Positions 33,001 to 45,330 of a stretch of DNA of 48,060 nucleotides are shown here, in pieces. Every line of letters starts with the position of its first letter. The stretch's first letter is position 1. The notes under the pieces are model-generated. The model was not told where the DNA came from, made no database searches, and worked only from the letters and a program-made list of their open reading frames with translations. A program made the translations under genes and the position numbers. This DNA comes from Ophiostoma sp. CBS 140.51. Its lineage: Eukaryota; Ascomycota; Sordariomycetes; Ophiostomatales; Ophiostomataceae. The DNA is taken from positions 1-48,060 of the forward strand of contig JANSLP010000258.1 of NCBI GenBank assembly GCA_029298735.1, in the 5' to 3' direction.

Positions 33001-34845
33001 TCTTTTTGTCTTTTTGGCATGTGCGTCAGTCAGTGTTGATACTGTTGATACTGTTGGCGATATTTCTTTCTTTGCACTTTTGCTTTGCTCCTTTTACCAG
33101 CCTTTCATCTTCTTCTATTAGACCACTAATCTGTCTAAACGTGATCACGAATTCTCGAGACTCTTTTCGCGTTTACCACTCCCAACACCCTTCACGCACC
33201 CACCAACAGAGTTTCATCAATCCCTCTCTGCCCCCCATGTTGGATGCGGAGAAAGGTGTGCGAGAGTGTGCGAGAGTGTCATGTAATGTGCCTGTGTGAC
33301 TGCTTGGAAGGTCACTGTTGCAGCTGTTCCAGCTCCAAAATAAACATGTGCATATGCAAGCCTGCGGCGGCCCAGGGCAGGAGGTCGTGTTGTTTGGCAC
33401 GCGCTTGCCGCGGGGCAGTCACACCCCCAGCACTTTACAGTGAGCGGCCCCCATCTAACCACCTAAGAGTGCCTGTCTCAATCTCCCTCTCCGGATAATG
33501 CGCCCACCCCTCGGCACGAAAAAGAGTTACAGGGTCCCTTTGGCGCACCACCCACCATCCCCCAAAAGGAGACATGCCGCCTGGGGGGGTGGTTTCTGGT
33601 TGTCTGTTTTGACTGTTTGGATGGTCGCAAAAATGAGATTGTTCATCATCCCATGTGGGGGTGAACGTCCTCGATCGTGCCTGCTGTTTGCTCGTCCCGC
33701 TGTTCCCCTTTATTTATTTATATATTTTATTTATATATTTATTTAATTCTCGCCAGTTTCCGCAAACTGACCCCACCGTGCGAAAAAGGAAAGCGCTTCC
33801 CGGTGGTGAGAGTTGCAAAAATTTAATACAAAAGTATATTATGAAAACAAAAAAAGGCGCGCCACTGCGGAAAGTGCTAACGTCAGCAGAGAAACGTGGG
33901 CCTCTGGGCCTGTTTTTCTTGATGTTTTTTCGCACTGTCAATTCAAGCCGGGTTCTGGCCCAGGCTCTTTCCACTCTCCCATGCTTCGCTGGGATACGCC
34001 CGTTGGCCTTGTCATAGTGGGGTGGTGGGTGGCGAGCGTGGGGTTCGCATTTTCCCTTTGTCCTTTCTGGCTTTTTGGGGGAGTTCCCAAGTCCACAATA
34101 CCACACCCCCTGCTTTTTCCCTTTCCTGTTGCGCTCGCTCGCTGTCGTTGTTGCTTGACTAATAATGAGGTGTGAGAAGTTCACTTCTACACGCCTGCGC
34201 CCTTTGACTTTTCAGCGCAAAACTTGGTGGAAGGAACAGCAGGCCTCTTCGCAAGCTAGGCCCCTATGGGCCTGAAGGGGCATGACGGACCTGGATTGGT
34301 TGGGGGACTGGCCCTGAATCGTTCGGTCGTTCTTTCTCTCTTTCTCGCTTTCCGCGTTGGTTCGCTTGGTTCTTTCCCTATGAACAGCGTCTCTTTTCCC
34401 TTTTCCTGCCTGTGGCCGAGCTAGTCTCCTTCCTTTGCGCCCTTTGTAACGGCGCTAACGTGCTGGAGTGTGGCCTGGAAAAATAGATTCGTTCCTGCCT
34501 CGTAGGATAAGTACGAAGTACACAGTACTAAAAAACACTAGCGAACAAAAGCGAAATCCCGAGTCACACTCACTCCCACGCCAACTCCCACCCTCTCTCA
34601 CGACGAAGAGGAGCCGGGAACACCATTCTTCGGCTGTTTCTGGCTGTTGCCCTCGCTTTCTTCGCCCCGCGAGAATTTGCTGCGCATACGGAGGACGCTG
34701 AGGTACTCGCTGTAGTAGGGGTGGTGTGGTGCCCCCATCGTTCTTTCCCTAACGGTAAAATTTTCGCTCCACCACACACTGTACGCACTCTCTCGTAGAA
34801 AGAGGGCAGTAGTCGTTCCCTGTCGCTTCCGATCCCAAGATTCTT
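30076..34845. other. Decayed intergenic region with scattered coding-like relics
   Basis: About 4.8 kb without an intact gene. Possible relics: a minus frame near 30712-30876 with no ATG (LTEGERTGSHAFRYLWPYVD, unrecognised); a plus segment at 31602-31781 rich in Ala/Glu (LQLAEEAAAAACIALQQVEE), like the C-terminal coiled region of AAA+ tandem proteins; and a plus segment around 32124-32240 (MSTTSTKNSPDVQRRKECA). Stops separate them all. An AT-rich stretch lies at 33706-33748. Beyond about 32.6 kb the DNA becomes C/T-rich and probably belongs to the distal upstream region of the bZIP gene. Confidence 0.4.
33706..33748. repeat. AT-rich TTTA/TATA low-complexity tract
   Basis: An imperfect run of TTTATT and TATATTTA units of about 43 bp with almost no G or C. 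It lies about 1.6 kb upstream of the bZIP start codon. It is a simple-sequence tract without further structure. Confidence 0.8.
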
Positions 34846-34925
34846 CTACTCTCTCTTTTCCCTTCCCTTCTCCCCTCCCCTTCCTTATCCTTTTCCTTTC
34901 CTTCAATCCACAAAGTACAGCAAAC
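34846..34925 (+). promoter_or_regulatory. C/T-rich core promoter tract of the bZIP gene
   Basis: A long pyrimidine run (about 34846-34905) ends in an A/C-rich CAAACAAACAACACC segment. This is the usual layout around fungal transcription starts. From here to the start codon at 35317 there is no upstream ATG, so the first leader, about 390 nt, is free of uORFs. Confidence 0.45.
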
Positions 34926-35316
34926 AAACAACACCGTGGGTCATTTCAGCATTGACGACTCGACGACTCTATTCGCAACTCTGGACGACGACGACCGTAC
35001 TCGCCTTTGCCTCCCCTCTGTTCCCCTCTCTCTTTTTCGCCCCTCGCCGTCACCACCGAAAACCGCGAGACAGCACCCAGGAACAAACAACGTGGTTTTG
35101 AACAGCATCAAACAATTGAATACCGACGACAACTCATAAACATCCAACGACAACGACAAGCAATCTGCTTGCTCTGCAAACGATATTCGACCCAGCCAAA
35201 AAGGAGTCTTTCAGTAGACCTTCTTTTTCCGCACAGGTCGCACTGACCCCCGGCATCACATCGCCAACATAACAACCGCACTTTGATCCCACGGACGACG
35301 ATAAACGACCACCACC

Positions 35317-37634
35317 ATGGCGTTCAACGGACGGCGCGGCCCCAACATCTCGCAGTTCCTGCGTGAACTGCACGAGAACCCGACCCTCGTCGAGAACGAC
35401 CCGGCCTTCTCCATGGACGACCAGGACCTGTCCATGTTCACCAACACCGAGTTCTTTGACCTCGAGACCGGCCAGAACACCGACTTCCAGCCGCAACACA
35501 ACCCTCACCACCCGCCCAAGCCGGGCTCCGAGAGCAACTCGGCCTCTTCGACCGTCTCGCCGCTCAGCGAGGACACCATGACCACCATGGCCGACTTTAC
35601 GCACATGGACTTTATGACGACAGGTACGGACCCTTCCTGAACTCTTGATACACACACAATGGCTGTTCTGTTTTGTGGCTTCCCTCCCCCGCTTCACATT
35701 CCAAACACACATATCCTTCGTTTTTTTATGCGTGTTTTTGCGGGTTTTGCGACCCGTTGGACTCATCTTATCTCTCGTGGGTTTGACTCACATCGAGATG
35801 GTGACAATACTGATGAAAAAAAATGAGCGGGCGACAACGACATGGCCGGGTTTACACACAAACTCATCTGTCGTTTTCTCTTCTCATTTTCATCATCATT
35901 GTCTGCATCTGACTGTCTGTCTTGTCACTTATTTTCTGCACGTTCTCGCTCATACCCTCATTCCTACCCCTGTCATGCACTTTAACACCCGACTCGTCAA
36001 ACTCGTGGACAGCAAATCGACCTGCTCGTTTCTTCTTTTTGCCTCGAGCAATAGGAACGCAGACCTCGTCTTGCAAAGTCCCCACCCTCTGTTTTGTTTC
36101 CCTTTTCTCGCATTTGCGGGTGGGAAGCAGATTTGGGTGCAATTTGGAGTAGTCAGGTCACTTGGGTCCCAAGTTGGACCCTTTTCCTTTTTCTCCTTCC
36201 CGTTTTCTCTTGTTTCCTTTCCCTTTTCTTTGTCACCCTCCCACCAGGGGCATGCGGGCAGCCTCCATTTGATTGGAACGTGGTTGCGTGCAATGCATGC
36301 AAGAACCGGCCTCCCACGAAACCCTGGCGAGTGAAAAGAGACTGGGAAAGAGTAAAAGAGGGAATGGGCGGAGACTAAAGGGTGGTGCAAATTGCGGGCT
36401 GTGATGGTGCAATACCCCGTGACTTGCGCTCATCGACACCGACTCCAACATCGGGACCCTTGGAGGAGCCCATCTCCAAAGTCTCTCCCCCCGTTTTGAT
36501 CGTCGGCCAGAACAGCGCCCAAAATATGGCGTATTGATGGGTCGTTTGCTTCTCTTCCCTTCCATCTTTTGGGCTTGCTGTTTTCTTTTGTTTCTTCCCC
36601 GGTTGTTTTTTGAATCCTTTCCCATCTACTATTCTGCTTTTGCCTATATCCCCGTCTTCTCTTTCTTTTAGTCAGATACCCACTGGCAAACATCCTCTCT
36701 TTCTTTTTTTCTGTTTCTTTTTTACTGGCTCCTTGGCCTTACCTTTTGCGAAGTCGTTCTTTCTTCGAGTCCCTTTTTATCTCGTTTTTTATTTATTTTC
36801 CTACCCTTTATCACGCCAATTGGCCGTGTCCACTGCACAGGGCTGTGCGAGCCATGCTCTGATCGCGAACACCCAACGCCCCCCCTCTCACAAACCTGCA
36901 TGAAGCAAACCACAGAACAGAACAAGCCACAAGACAACACACACAAAGCATTTGGCTTTTGCTAACTTGGCATGATGTCCTCAGGCGACTTCAACTTCCC
37001 GGATTTTGGCGCCACCTACTCTTCGCCCACCATCCCGTCCTACCAGGACAACTTGGGCAACCTGCACCAGCCCATCCAGACCGGCCCGCCGTCCGTCTAC
37101 TCGGCATCTAGCTCTGTCAGCCACCCGCACGCCCGCAGCCATCACAACCCCAGCTATGCCTCCACAGCACCCACGCCGCCGCGGATAGCCGCCGCTGCCG
37201 AGAAGCGCAAGGCCGATGTCCTAAGCCACAACCCCCAGCAACAGGCACCGCGCGGTGCTGTATCTTTCGAGGACCAGACCCGCGTTGCCGCCGAGGAGGA
37301 CAAGCGCCGCCGCAACACGGCCGCTAGCGCCCGCTTCCGCATCAAGAAGAAGCAGCGTGAGCAGGCTCTTGAGAAGTCCGCCAAGGAGATGAACGACAAG
37401 GTGCACGCGCTCGACAACCGGATCCAGCAGCTCGAGACCGAGAACAAGTGGCTCAAGAGCATTGTTCTCGAGAAGAACGCCGGCAACGAGGAGTTCCTGG
37501 GCAAGCTGCTCGAGGATTTCAAGTCTAAGCACGCAAGCGGCGCATCAAGTCGCAGCGGTACCGAGGCGGAGTCGGAGACGGCTGTTGCCGTCGTCTCTGA
37601 TGAGGAGAACGAGACAAGGGACTCGTCTGGCTAG
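35317..37634 (+). CDS. CYS3/MetR-type bZIP transcription factor
   Basis: Two exons, 35317-35623 and 36985-37634, give 318 aa. The N-terminus MAFNGRRGPNISQFLREL and the following acidic, Phe-rich part (FTNTEFFDLETGQNTDF) are shared with filamentous-fungal relatives of CYS3/MetR/Zip1. The bZIP is at about 205-262: basic region RRRNTAASARFRIKKKQR, then a leucine zipper (ALDNRIQQLETENKWLKSIV). Known relatives activate sulfur assimilation or metal-stress genes; whether this is the sulfur regulator itself or a paralog is not decidable here. The intron (35624-36984, GTACGG to CCTCAG, CTAAC branch site at 36962) is 1361 nt, far above the fungal norm. It joins MDFMTTG to DFNFPDFG in phase. Exon 2 is also in frame with an ATG pair just inside the intron end (36972, 36975). 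Confidence 0.9.
36540..36971 (+). promoter_or_regulatory. Putative internal promoter and leader inside the bZIP intron
   Basis: The last ~430 nt of the bZIP intron look like a fungal promoter plus leader: C/T-rich blocks at about 36545-36800, a CCAATTGG motif at about 36816, then an A/C-rich segment (about 36890-36960). An ATGATG follows directly, in frame with exon 2. A transcript starting here would encode a 220-aa protein (MMSSGDFNF...) that keeps the whole bZIP but lacks the first ~102 residues. Two short upstream ATG frames lie in the putative leader: ATG CTC TGA near 36855, and a 21-codon one beginning near 36900. Nothing here proves transcription. Confidence 0.4.
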
Positions 37635-37760
37635 AGGATCACGCCTCCATAAGCCAAACAAGTAAAAATCAAACAAAAACACCAAAAAAACAGCAAAAGT
37701 CTCCTTTGTTCTCTTTTCTCTTATCTCTACTCGGTTTATACACCAATGCATCTTTTAACC

Positions 37761-37766
37761 AATAAA
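37761..37766 (+). terminator. Possible polyadenylation signal of the bZIP gene
   Basis: AATAAA lies 127 bp downstream of the bZIP stop codon and is followed by T-rich sequence. Fungal signals are loose, so this is a suggestion only. Confidence 0.35.
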
Positions 37767-38021
37767 GATGGGCGGATGTCTGCGTTTTCGAATTAGTTCT
37801 GTTTTATTTTATTTTTGAATTTTATATGGGGTTCTATGGTTTTGCTCTTATTTGAATTTACGGGTGGTGTTCAGCTTTAAACTCATGTATTTGGGGGTGG
37901 GATTTTTGGGTTTGGGCTAGGGATGAATATGGCCTCGGGGAGTGTTGTGGGAATGAATTGCAGCGGAAATAGCAAACGTCGCCATGATCATTACTTTCTT
38001 TTATTTTGTTCTTGTCCTTTC

Positions 38022-38690
38022 TTATATCACCCGTTTTTTATATCTTCTTTTTATATCAACCCAATATACGAACCGAAAAACGTCATTAGGGATCTCCTTC
38101 TTTGGACGTGCACCTGTGCCGTCCCTGCTCCAACCTGCTCTAGTGGATGTGCTCTCCCTGTGCTCCCTGTGGTCCCTGTACCCGGTGACAATGCTGGGGT
38201 CCTGGCACAACTCGGTGGCAAAGGACTGAATGTTCCCGGTGCCGTCGTGCCAGCACTGGGGGTTCGTATAGACGAGCACGGGCTGGCTGGCCGCGTTGCC
38301 GGTGTCGATGGCAGCGTACATAATCTGTAGGAAACTGGCGTTGCGGCATTCATGCTCGAGGGCGAAGTTGTGCCACACATTCTCGGGGCGCTGTCGATCC
38401 CAGAATTGGTTATGAGGTAAGTGGATGGGTCAGTGGGTGGTGATGCGCAAAGGAGCAGCGAACAAAGAGGAACATATTGCCAGCTTCAACACAAACGGGC
38501 CCTTGTCGCCAAATTGGGCCTTGTAGCAGTAGCCGTCGAGTCCGCCGCCAGGACTCTCGAGCCAGCGAATTCGGCTCATGTCAAACGTACACTTGCGGAG
38601 CTGTGGCCGGTACAGATCAGTCGCTACCGACTGTCAGAAATACAAACCTACATGAACTTGTATTCCTGTGCCATCATTGCATACAAACTA
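38022..38690 (-). pseudogene. Broken gene with a kinase-like/Fta2-like domain
   Basis: Two minus-strand segments make sense together. The first (about 38604-38481) reads TFDMSRIRWLES, then GGGLDGYCYKAQFGDKGPFVLKL, like the glycine-rich loop and VLK strand of a protein-kinase-like fold. The second (about 38407-38150) continues FWDRQRPENVWHNFALEHEC, LQIMYAAID, and QPVLVYTNPQ. Many fungal genes of unknown function join these same elements; from memory they resemble the kinase-like family around Fta2. No proper acceptor AG precedes the FWDRQ segment, and the frame between the parts has a stop. No convincing start exon exists (a short MMAQEYKFM frame near 38690 ends at once), and no catalytic HRD or DFG motif follows. 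It is most likely a relic. Confidence 0.5.
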
Positions 38691-40990
38691 TACCCTGTTA
38701 TACGTGTTGAGTATTGTTCAACCGTTACACCTTATCACTGTTTTACCAGAACAAGAACCCCTCCCCTAGACTTGATCACCTAGCAGAGGCTCTTACCTTC
38801 TTGGGAAAGTGCCTTTGTAACAATTACGGAATAATACCATATTTATAAACGTCTATAATATTATAGGCAGTAAAGACCACAGAGAACCATATCACTTCAG
38901 GAAGACTTTACCTTCGTATAACTTGTTTGTGGCATCCTTCTCTAAAGATCGTTTCCACGATTTGGGTCTCTCGTTAATAAATAAGACCGTATACTTAGAG
39001 CTATACTTATAACCGTGCACATACTTGCTGTGGCGCAGACTGCACGCCTGTGCACGCCTGCTTAGCGCCGGTGCCAGGCTGTGGAGCGCCGGTGCTTGCC
39101 CCCCAAAGACGGGCCGCGATTTGCAGGGACGTCAATGAGGTTTTTCAGCAGGTGTAACACGAGTTTCCTTTCCACCCATCGCATGGGCATCGTATGTGAA
39201 CTTTGGTACTTGTATGCGTCCAATAGAGTAACAGAGGTAAGAAAACAACGGTCGAAATACATCGTCGGGTCTTGGGACTTTGAAAGAAGAGATATGCCGT
39301 TGACTCGAATTTCCAAGTACACATTTGAAGATGGCTTGTGCGTTCTTTGCTTCCTGCCCGATGCAGATCGGCTGGGACACTACGAACCAATCAAATATTA
39401 TTGAAAATAAAACCAAGAAATAACGGTAGGGACACGATGATGGCGGGAAAGCAAGCCAATTGTCATAGATCAGGGTGCAGGCCAGGGCGCAAGGGAGAGC
39501 TGTACTTGACTTTGAACAGGGCAGAGGAACCGACGAAGAAGATAAGAGAAGATCCTACAGGGGAACAAAGGCCCTGCAAAATGAGAGGGACGGCGGATCG
39601 ACAATCTACGACCCGAACAAAGTAGGCGCGAAGGGTTTTCGTTTCTCGTCAAAAAGAAGGAACTCTCTGAGAAGAAAGAGAAAGAAAAGGGCTTCATCGT
39701 TCCTTCGTGTCCTCTTCAATGTTTGGCTGTGATTTTTGGCTGTGCAGACGACCCCCACTCCACCCTTACTATATAAGCCGGAAAACTGGGTATTTGGTCT
39801 TGTTTGGGGTTGGCTTCCCCTTTTTGGTAGGGGTTGTTGGTTTTGTCGCGAAACACCACCACAAGCTCCGATGGCGTGCTCGGCGCGGACGCAATGTCGA
39901 TGTCAGACGAGGTGTGAGCCAGTGGGCACTGGTTGTGAAATTTTCATAGAAAAAAGGAAAGGAGAACATGTGTACATGTACACAGTGGTGCAGCTGGTGA
40001 AGAAAAGCGCCTGGACTTTTTGTAGCGTGATTGACCGCCAGCGATAACTTCCCTTCGCCAGCTTTCGGCAGTTCATATTCGTATCTTTGTTATTTGCGAC
40101 GACTGCCTCTTATCTTGGGGTATTCTGTTGTCGTCATCCTATTCTTTGCTCCCACGAGAATGGATGACTCCCCGGTGATCATTCACGGCATATCGTAAAA
40201 CGTGCAAGCAGGACCCTCTGCAGCATAGACAAGATCTCGATGAAGAAGGAGCGAAGGAAGAAGCCTTACGGAGAACGAATACGGGGCTGGTGGTCGTAAA
40301 ACTGCAACCAATTGTCGGCAACGCCCCGGTATGGTATCCTCTCAGCTCCGTTCGTGGGAGGGCCAATGGGTCTTGCCCCGTTATGAGGGGCCGAGACACA
40401 AAGTGGCTGAAAACTGAAAAGAAAAGAAGCGAAACGAAGCAAAAGGTAAACGACACAGACAACCGAGAAACAGCCGCAAGAATAACGACTTTCCTTTTGA
40501 AGGAAGAAACTCCGATAGAGACGAGGTCATGAAGATGAAGTTAAAGATGAAAGCCTAGTTCCGCATGGACTGTATGTCGTTGAGAGTCGTCTGAAAAGGT
40601 TGTATTGAAGTGCGTCTCCGGAAATTTGAAGCGGAGCCAGTATAGATTGTTCGTCCCTTCCTGTTCTGATTCATGCTGCTTTTCGACAACTCAATAGTAA
40701 CAGGCAGTTCCTTCCTTTCGGGCTTGATTTCGCTCTTGCCATCTTTGGCTACCCGATGCCTTGTCACCAGTCCAGTGTACTCCAACATCACGGCTTATAT
40801 AAGCATACATATACAGCGTAACACATGGTGATCTGTGCTCAATCTTTACACCGTTGTGAGACAATCATGATTCTTCACCAAATTATCGCAAATTGCAGAG
40901 TTATCCCACTGCAGCTCGTACAAAGGAGTCAAATCAACTATTTCACAGCATCAAGTCGATTTCTTGGAGAGTCCAGGGCAAACTACAAAT
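38691..40990. other. Gene-poor region, AT-rich at 38.8-39.0 kb
   Basis: No intact gene was found. The stretch at about 38800-39030 is AT-rich, as in decayed repeats. Short frames (plus 39081-39404, minus 40555-40788) have no domains. The palindromic TATA sequence CTTATATAAG lies at about 40794-40803. Confidence 0.4.
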
Positions 40991-41278
40991 ATGAGCGTCT
41001 ATAAACCTGGTGCCAACAAGCAAAGGCAACCTTATCTTGCAATTGCACTCTTCTTACAGCCCGGCAATGCATATTCTGTAACCCTGCCTAGACAACTTCA
41101 GTCTCCGCTAGACGAGGATTGGCACAAAATTATGCGACAGTTCGCAGGGCCAAAATATCAGAAAGCATCATGCTCGGGTAGGAAAATGCGTTCGACTCCA
41201 GTCGGGTCTCCAAAAAAAAAAAATCCATCGCATCAAGACACATTAAGAAACGCCGTGCGCATAAGTCGATGGAGTTGA
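40991..41278 (+). CDS. Candidate small hypothetical protein
   Basis: An ATG at 40991 in a fair context (CAAATATGAGC) opens 95 codons (MSVYKPGANKQRQPYLAIAL). The first 60 residues have protein-like composition (LQSPLDEDWHKIMRQFAG). The rest, after a possible donor GTAGGA at 41178, is basic and runs through an A-rich tract, so the true 3' end may be spliced. A TATATAAG element lies about 190 bp upstream. No domain was recognised. It may be a relic or an orphan gene. Confidence 0.2.
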   Translation: MSVYKPGANKQRQPYLAIALFLQPGNAYSVTLPRQLQSPLDEDWHKIMRQFAGPKYQKASCSGRKMRSTPVGSPKKKNPSHQDTLRNAVRISRWS

Positions 41279-44200
41279 TGATGCAGCTGCCCCATTCGGT
41301 ACGCCTTGAAGGTTGAATATGTGCGACATACATTTTTGATGTCAAAGTCCCTGGATAGTTTCTGCCTGCCCCGGGCCGTTTCCGCATGGTAGCTCTGTCG
41401 CCATCTGTCAAAATGTGTCTGATGCCATTTGGTTGCATAATGACGACGACCTCTACGACTTCTGCTCATGAATCATTCTCTCGCCAAGACCATCAAAGCC
41501 CGATATATGTTGTGTGTGTGCTATTCTGTATGTACAATTTCTTCCTCGACGTGCCCTATCTCGTGATATCAGATGACATCGCCCTAGGATCGTGGGCTTA
41601 CCTTCACAGCTCAGTTCAAGACCACAAGAGGTCCGTGTGACAGGACATGGGATGGGCGTACTGAAGATTCTGGGGACCTGGGCAGCACCTCCCCGATCCC
41701 TTTTTCTCCAGAGCATTTGCTAATAACACATACTAGCTGACGGCGCCATCGGACCTACACACGACGGGCTTGGTGGAAACACCGAGCCACGGCCACGGCT
41801 CCAACCAAGTCTTTGGTTCCCCCGCTCCATATCAGGGGCACCAGGTGACGTTGGAGAACGGCCAAACAGACCGCTCTGTCTCCGACCCGCCGGACCCCGT
41901 GGCCGTCGATCCAGCCACCGTAGGGCATCGATAACAAGATGGAGGTGCGATAAGAGCTCTGTTCAAGGGAGCGCGATGCAAACACGCAAATGCAATGAAG
42001 AGACGGTGTGTTTTTCAAGAAGCAAGAGCGAGCATGTATATACAGCCAAAAGGCGGTGCACTTCCTGGGAGACCCAGCGTAGGCAGGGTGCCTAGGAGGC
42101 TTCAACTAGATCGGAAGTGCTTTGACAGTACGTGGCATCCATGGACTGTCCCTTCGGCACGCATATCATTCCACCCGTGAGACGCTGCTCTTGGTATCGC
42201 CATTTTCTGGATTTTCTGGAGTTCTCATCAAGAGGAAACGACAATCATTCACTAACCGATGCATGGCATCTTTATACATGCTTAAAGACGCCATGACCGG
42301 ATAGAAATATCCCTATGACCCACCGACGAGCGCCAAATTAGTAACAAAAAGCGCCGTGTGTTCAGAAGCGCATGTGTGAATATGCCCGATGTTGTCCGTT
42401 AAGTTTTACTCACCTAGCTATTTTAATATTTCAACACCAAACACATTAATTAGTGTTTTATTTACTCCTATAAAGCTTGGTCCCATTGATATCTGTTCGC
42501 TACCATGACAACTCTCGAGTTGCAGTCTCGTGTCGTTGCCTTTTTGAGAGTGAGTGCTGATTTGAATCTGATTGTATCGCTTGAACTCATGAGGCAGGGC
42601 AACAAGTATAATATCGTTTGGAACCCCAAAGACCTTCCTCCAAAAGCTCCCTGCTTAACATTTTCATTTTTGAATTGGCGATCACTCATGAACATCTATC
42701 TCATCAGAAACCCACCCCACGCATTTACAGCCTTCTCTCGTGAGACATATTACGCACGGGGCACAGGTCCCCTTTCAAAGACCTTCTGGGGTAGCAAAAG
42801 CTGTAAAATAACGGGATACGTAATATAGTATAGTGGGCGGACCTTCCACGCGGCTCACTGTTCATTATTTAACACGCGTGTGCGACATGCCGTGGCTAGA
42901 CCACAGCATCGTTGAGATTCACCTTACAACTGAAGTCTCCCGCTGCTTCATCATCAACCCCCGTCCCCCATCCCGCAAAGACAATATCCGTAACCGACAG
43001 AGGAGCCGCGTGGAATAGAAGAGAGGCAAAAGAGTGGTCTGCTAACCAAGAGAGGCGATTTCATGATTCTCTAAAGCAAAAAGGACTGAATGACTGCGGG
43101 CGGGATAACATGCTACACCGGAAAAGAAAGATGTGCGTCTCTCAGACCTTTTGTGGGAGAGTGGGAGAGAAGAGACGATCATCCCGCGGCGACAGTAGCT
43201 CTAATTTTACGATACAGGAGAGGGCGTACGTGGGAGAGGCAGAGCAGAGAGGCGCTGAGACAGAGTGGTAGCCTCGGCGTGGGGATCGCGAACCAGAAAA
43301 AAGTCTCTGCAGCAGCTGCAGGAATCTCTACTCCATACTCCACAGGCGCCTGCATATTCAAAGACAAGGTTCGCGTAAAGAGAGTGGGCTGGCCCCCCCA
43401 TCGTTCATGTAATTTTCGCCTGGCGCTCCATCCACTCACGCGCTGCTCACGCGAGCTTAGGAGATGACCTTCACTCTGCTCCAGAACGCCCATGCACCCT
43501 CATCCCACTCTCAGCTGGATGAATACCACCATTATCGGGACTCGATGAGACGAAGAGAGCCACAGCCATGGTGGGCTCGTGTTCTAGGCATGCATAGTTC
43601 CGGAGTGGTCCCTTACACCCTCGCTCTCTTCTACACCCACACTCCCCTCCCACGCTTTCATTCCGAGAAAAATAGTCAAAGGATGCATTCTCTTACGAGA
43701 GACTATGCAGGGCAGGTACCCCGTACAGTGCGTGCCCTTTCCTGCCTTTTCTTGACCCTCTTCTCGCTTGTCTTCTCATCTCTTTACCTATTCAGGTAAA
43801 GGACGACGCCTTGGAAGTCTATTTTGTAAGGTCTCGTGGGACGTTCCCTGCTTTGGGGTGAACCAAGAGGCAAGCTACTGCTAAATGGGAACGGCCTTTC
43901 CGAAGAGATGATGCATAGTAGGCGCCTAGATCTGAGATGCCCAGCCAGTCTCCTTGCAGAGTTTCCTTATGATTTTCTTTTTCTTATTATTCATTCCTTG
44001 CTTCACCTTGATCGGAATCTCCATCTACATCTCGCTGTACTTTTTCGGATATCCCACGGTCCACTAACCAGGCGTGGCTGAAAAACTTGTTGTATGTGTA
44101 CTCTATGAAGGCCCTATACTCACATCGTGAAGATGGATGCAGGATAAGTGGCAAATTCTGCCTTCTTATTCTAACCGAATGTATTATTCCCAACCGAGGT

Positions 44201-45330
44201 TGTGTTCACCTGAAGGTGGATGCCGTAGAAACTAAGTTAAAAAGCAAACTTTTTTTCGTGGTCGAGATCGCGTACTTCACCGACGACATCCATCGTGCCG
44301 ATTGCGTGATGTGGGGGGGCTTTAACCACAGCAGATGCAGCACTCTCCCGACTACCTCACCTACGCAAAACAGGCGGCAACCGTACCGCTTTTGTACACC
44401 CTGAAATGACACCTAAAAATAATACCCTACCGTTCATTTGCTAACTTGGGCTCTAAGGGGATATTCTTTTGGGTGTGCAATCACATCGGTTCTTCGGGTT
44501 ATCGATGCTTTCTTTGGGGTGTATTTACTCTTCCGACAAACCAGTATCACACGGATTAACCCGCGAATAACCATCTCACCGGCCAATTTACGAATGTAAA
44601 AGGTGAAAATTGGAAGAAATAGATTGCTCGTTGTACGGCAGGCGACCACTGTCCCGTCCTTCAGATGGGCTTGCTGCATCCAAATTTTTGCTGCACGGGC
44701 TGAGCGAATCGATTGTTTTCCTGGCTCGCGATATAGCAATGCACCGATCAATGGCACAGGTCTTAATTCTCAATTCAGGGGTAGCCCAATTGACTTCCAG
44801 GCCCTCTCATGCTCCTCACGCGTACAACGTCAAACAGCACTCCGCATCGCCAAGATGGCTTCCAAGCACAGCATCGACACGAGAGTCGCACATGAACACA
44901 CAAGTCTCAGATAGACTTCCTTTGCATGTCCAGGGTGTTTTACTTTCACGGACGACAATCTCCTTCAATACCGTCATCATACACAGAAACAGGAAAACGG
45001 GTTGGACTTGCTGTCGACAAAGAAGATTCGTTATATTCGTATACTGATGGTTGAAAACTAGTAAAAAAGCCTCGACGACAGAATCACGGATCGCTGCGAT
45101 GCAACACGCTCATCGTGAAAGCTATGAAATCATATCACCCGTCACTGAAGACAGATACTCCGACTCTCCTCCGCTTGACTTCCTTCCCAGACCTCCTATG
45201 TATCGGCCAGTGTCTATTGCGCAGCCTTGTGCCTGGACGTTTGTCAGCTCTAGTTCTCGATATGGGGAAGAGCTATCAATGTACGACAAAAGGAAACGAG
45301 AATGACTGATGCCAGGGGCAGGTAGTTGAC
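41279..45330. other. Gene-poor region upstream of the aminotransferase 3' end
   Basis: About 4 kb without a convincing gene. One coding-like stretch at 41739-41931 (plus, LTAPSDLHTTGLVETPSHG) follows a perfect branch-plus-acceptor-like sequence (GCTAATAACACATACTAG), but no upstream exon fits. A 107-codon plus frame at 42505-42828 starts with ATG about 35 bp after a CTATAAAG box, but shows no domain. The remaining frames are short and unremarkable. Confidence 0.35.

Noticed and set aside
34936..35139. A 67-codon frame in the bZIP leader as a uORF
   Set aside because: It begins with GTG, and there is no ATG in the leader between about 34925 and 35317.
43464..43799. A 111-codon plus frame at 43.5 kb
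   Set aside because: It opens with ATG, but its composition is irregular with no domain, and overlapping frames on both strands are equally long.
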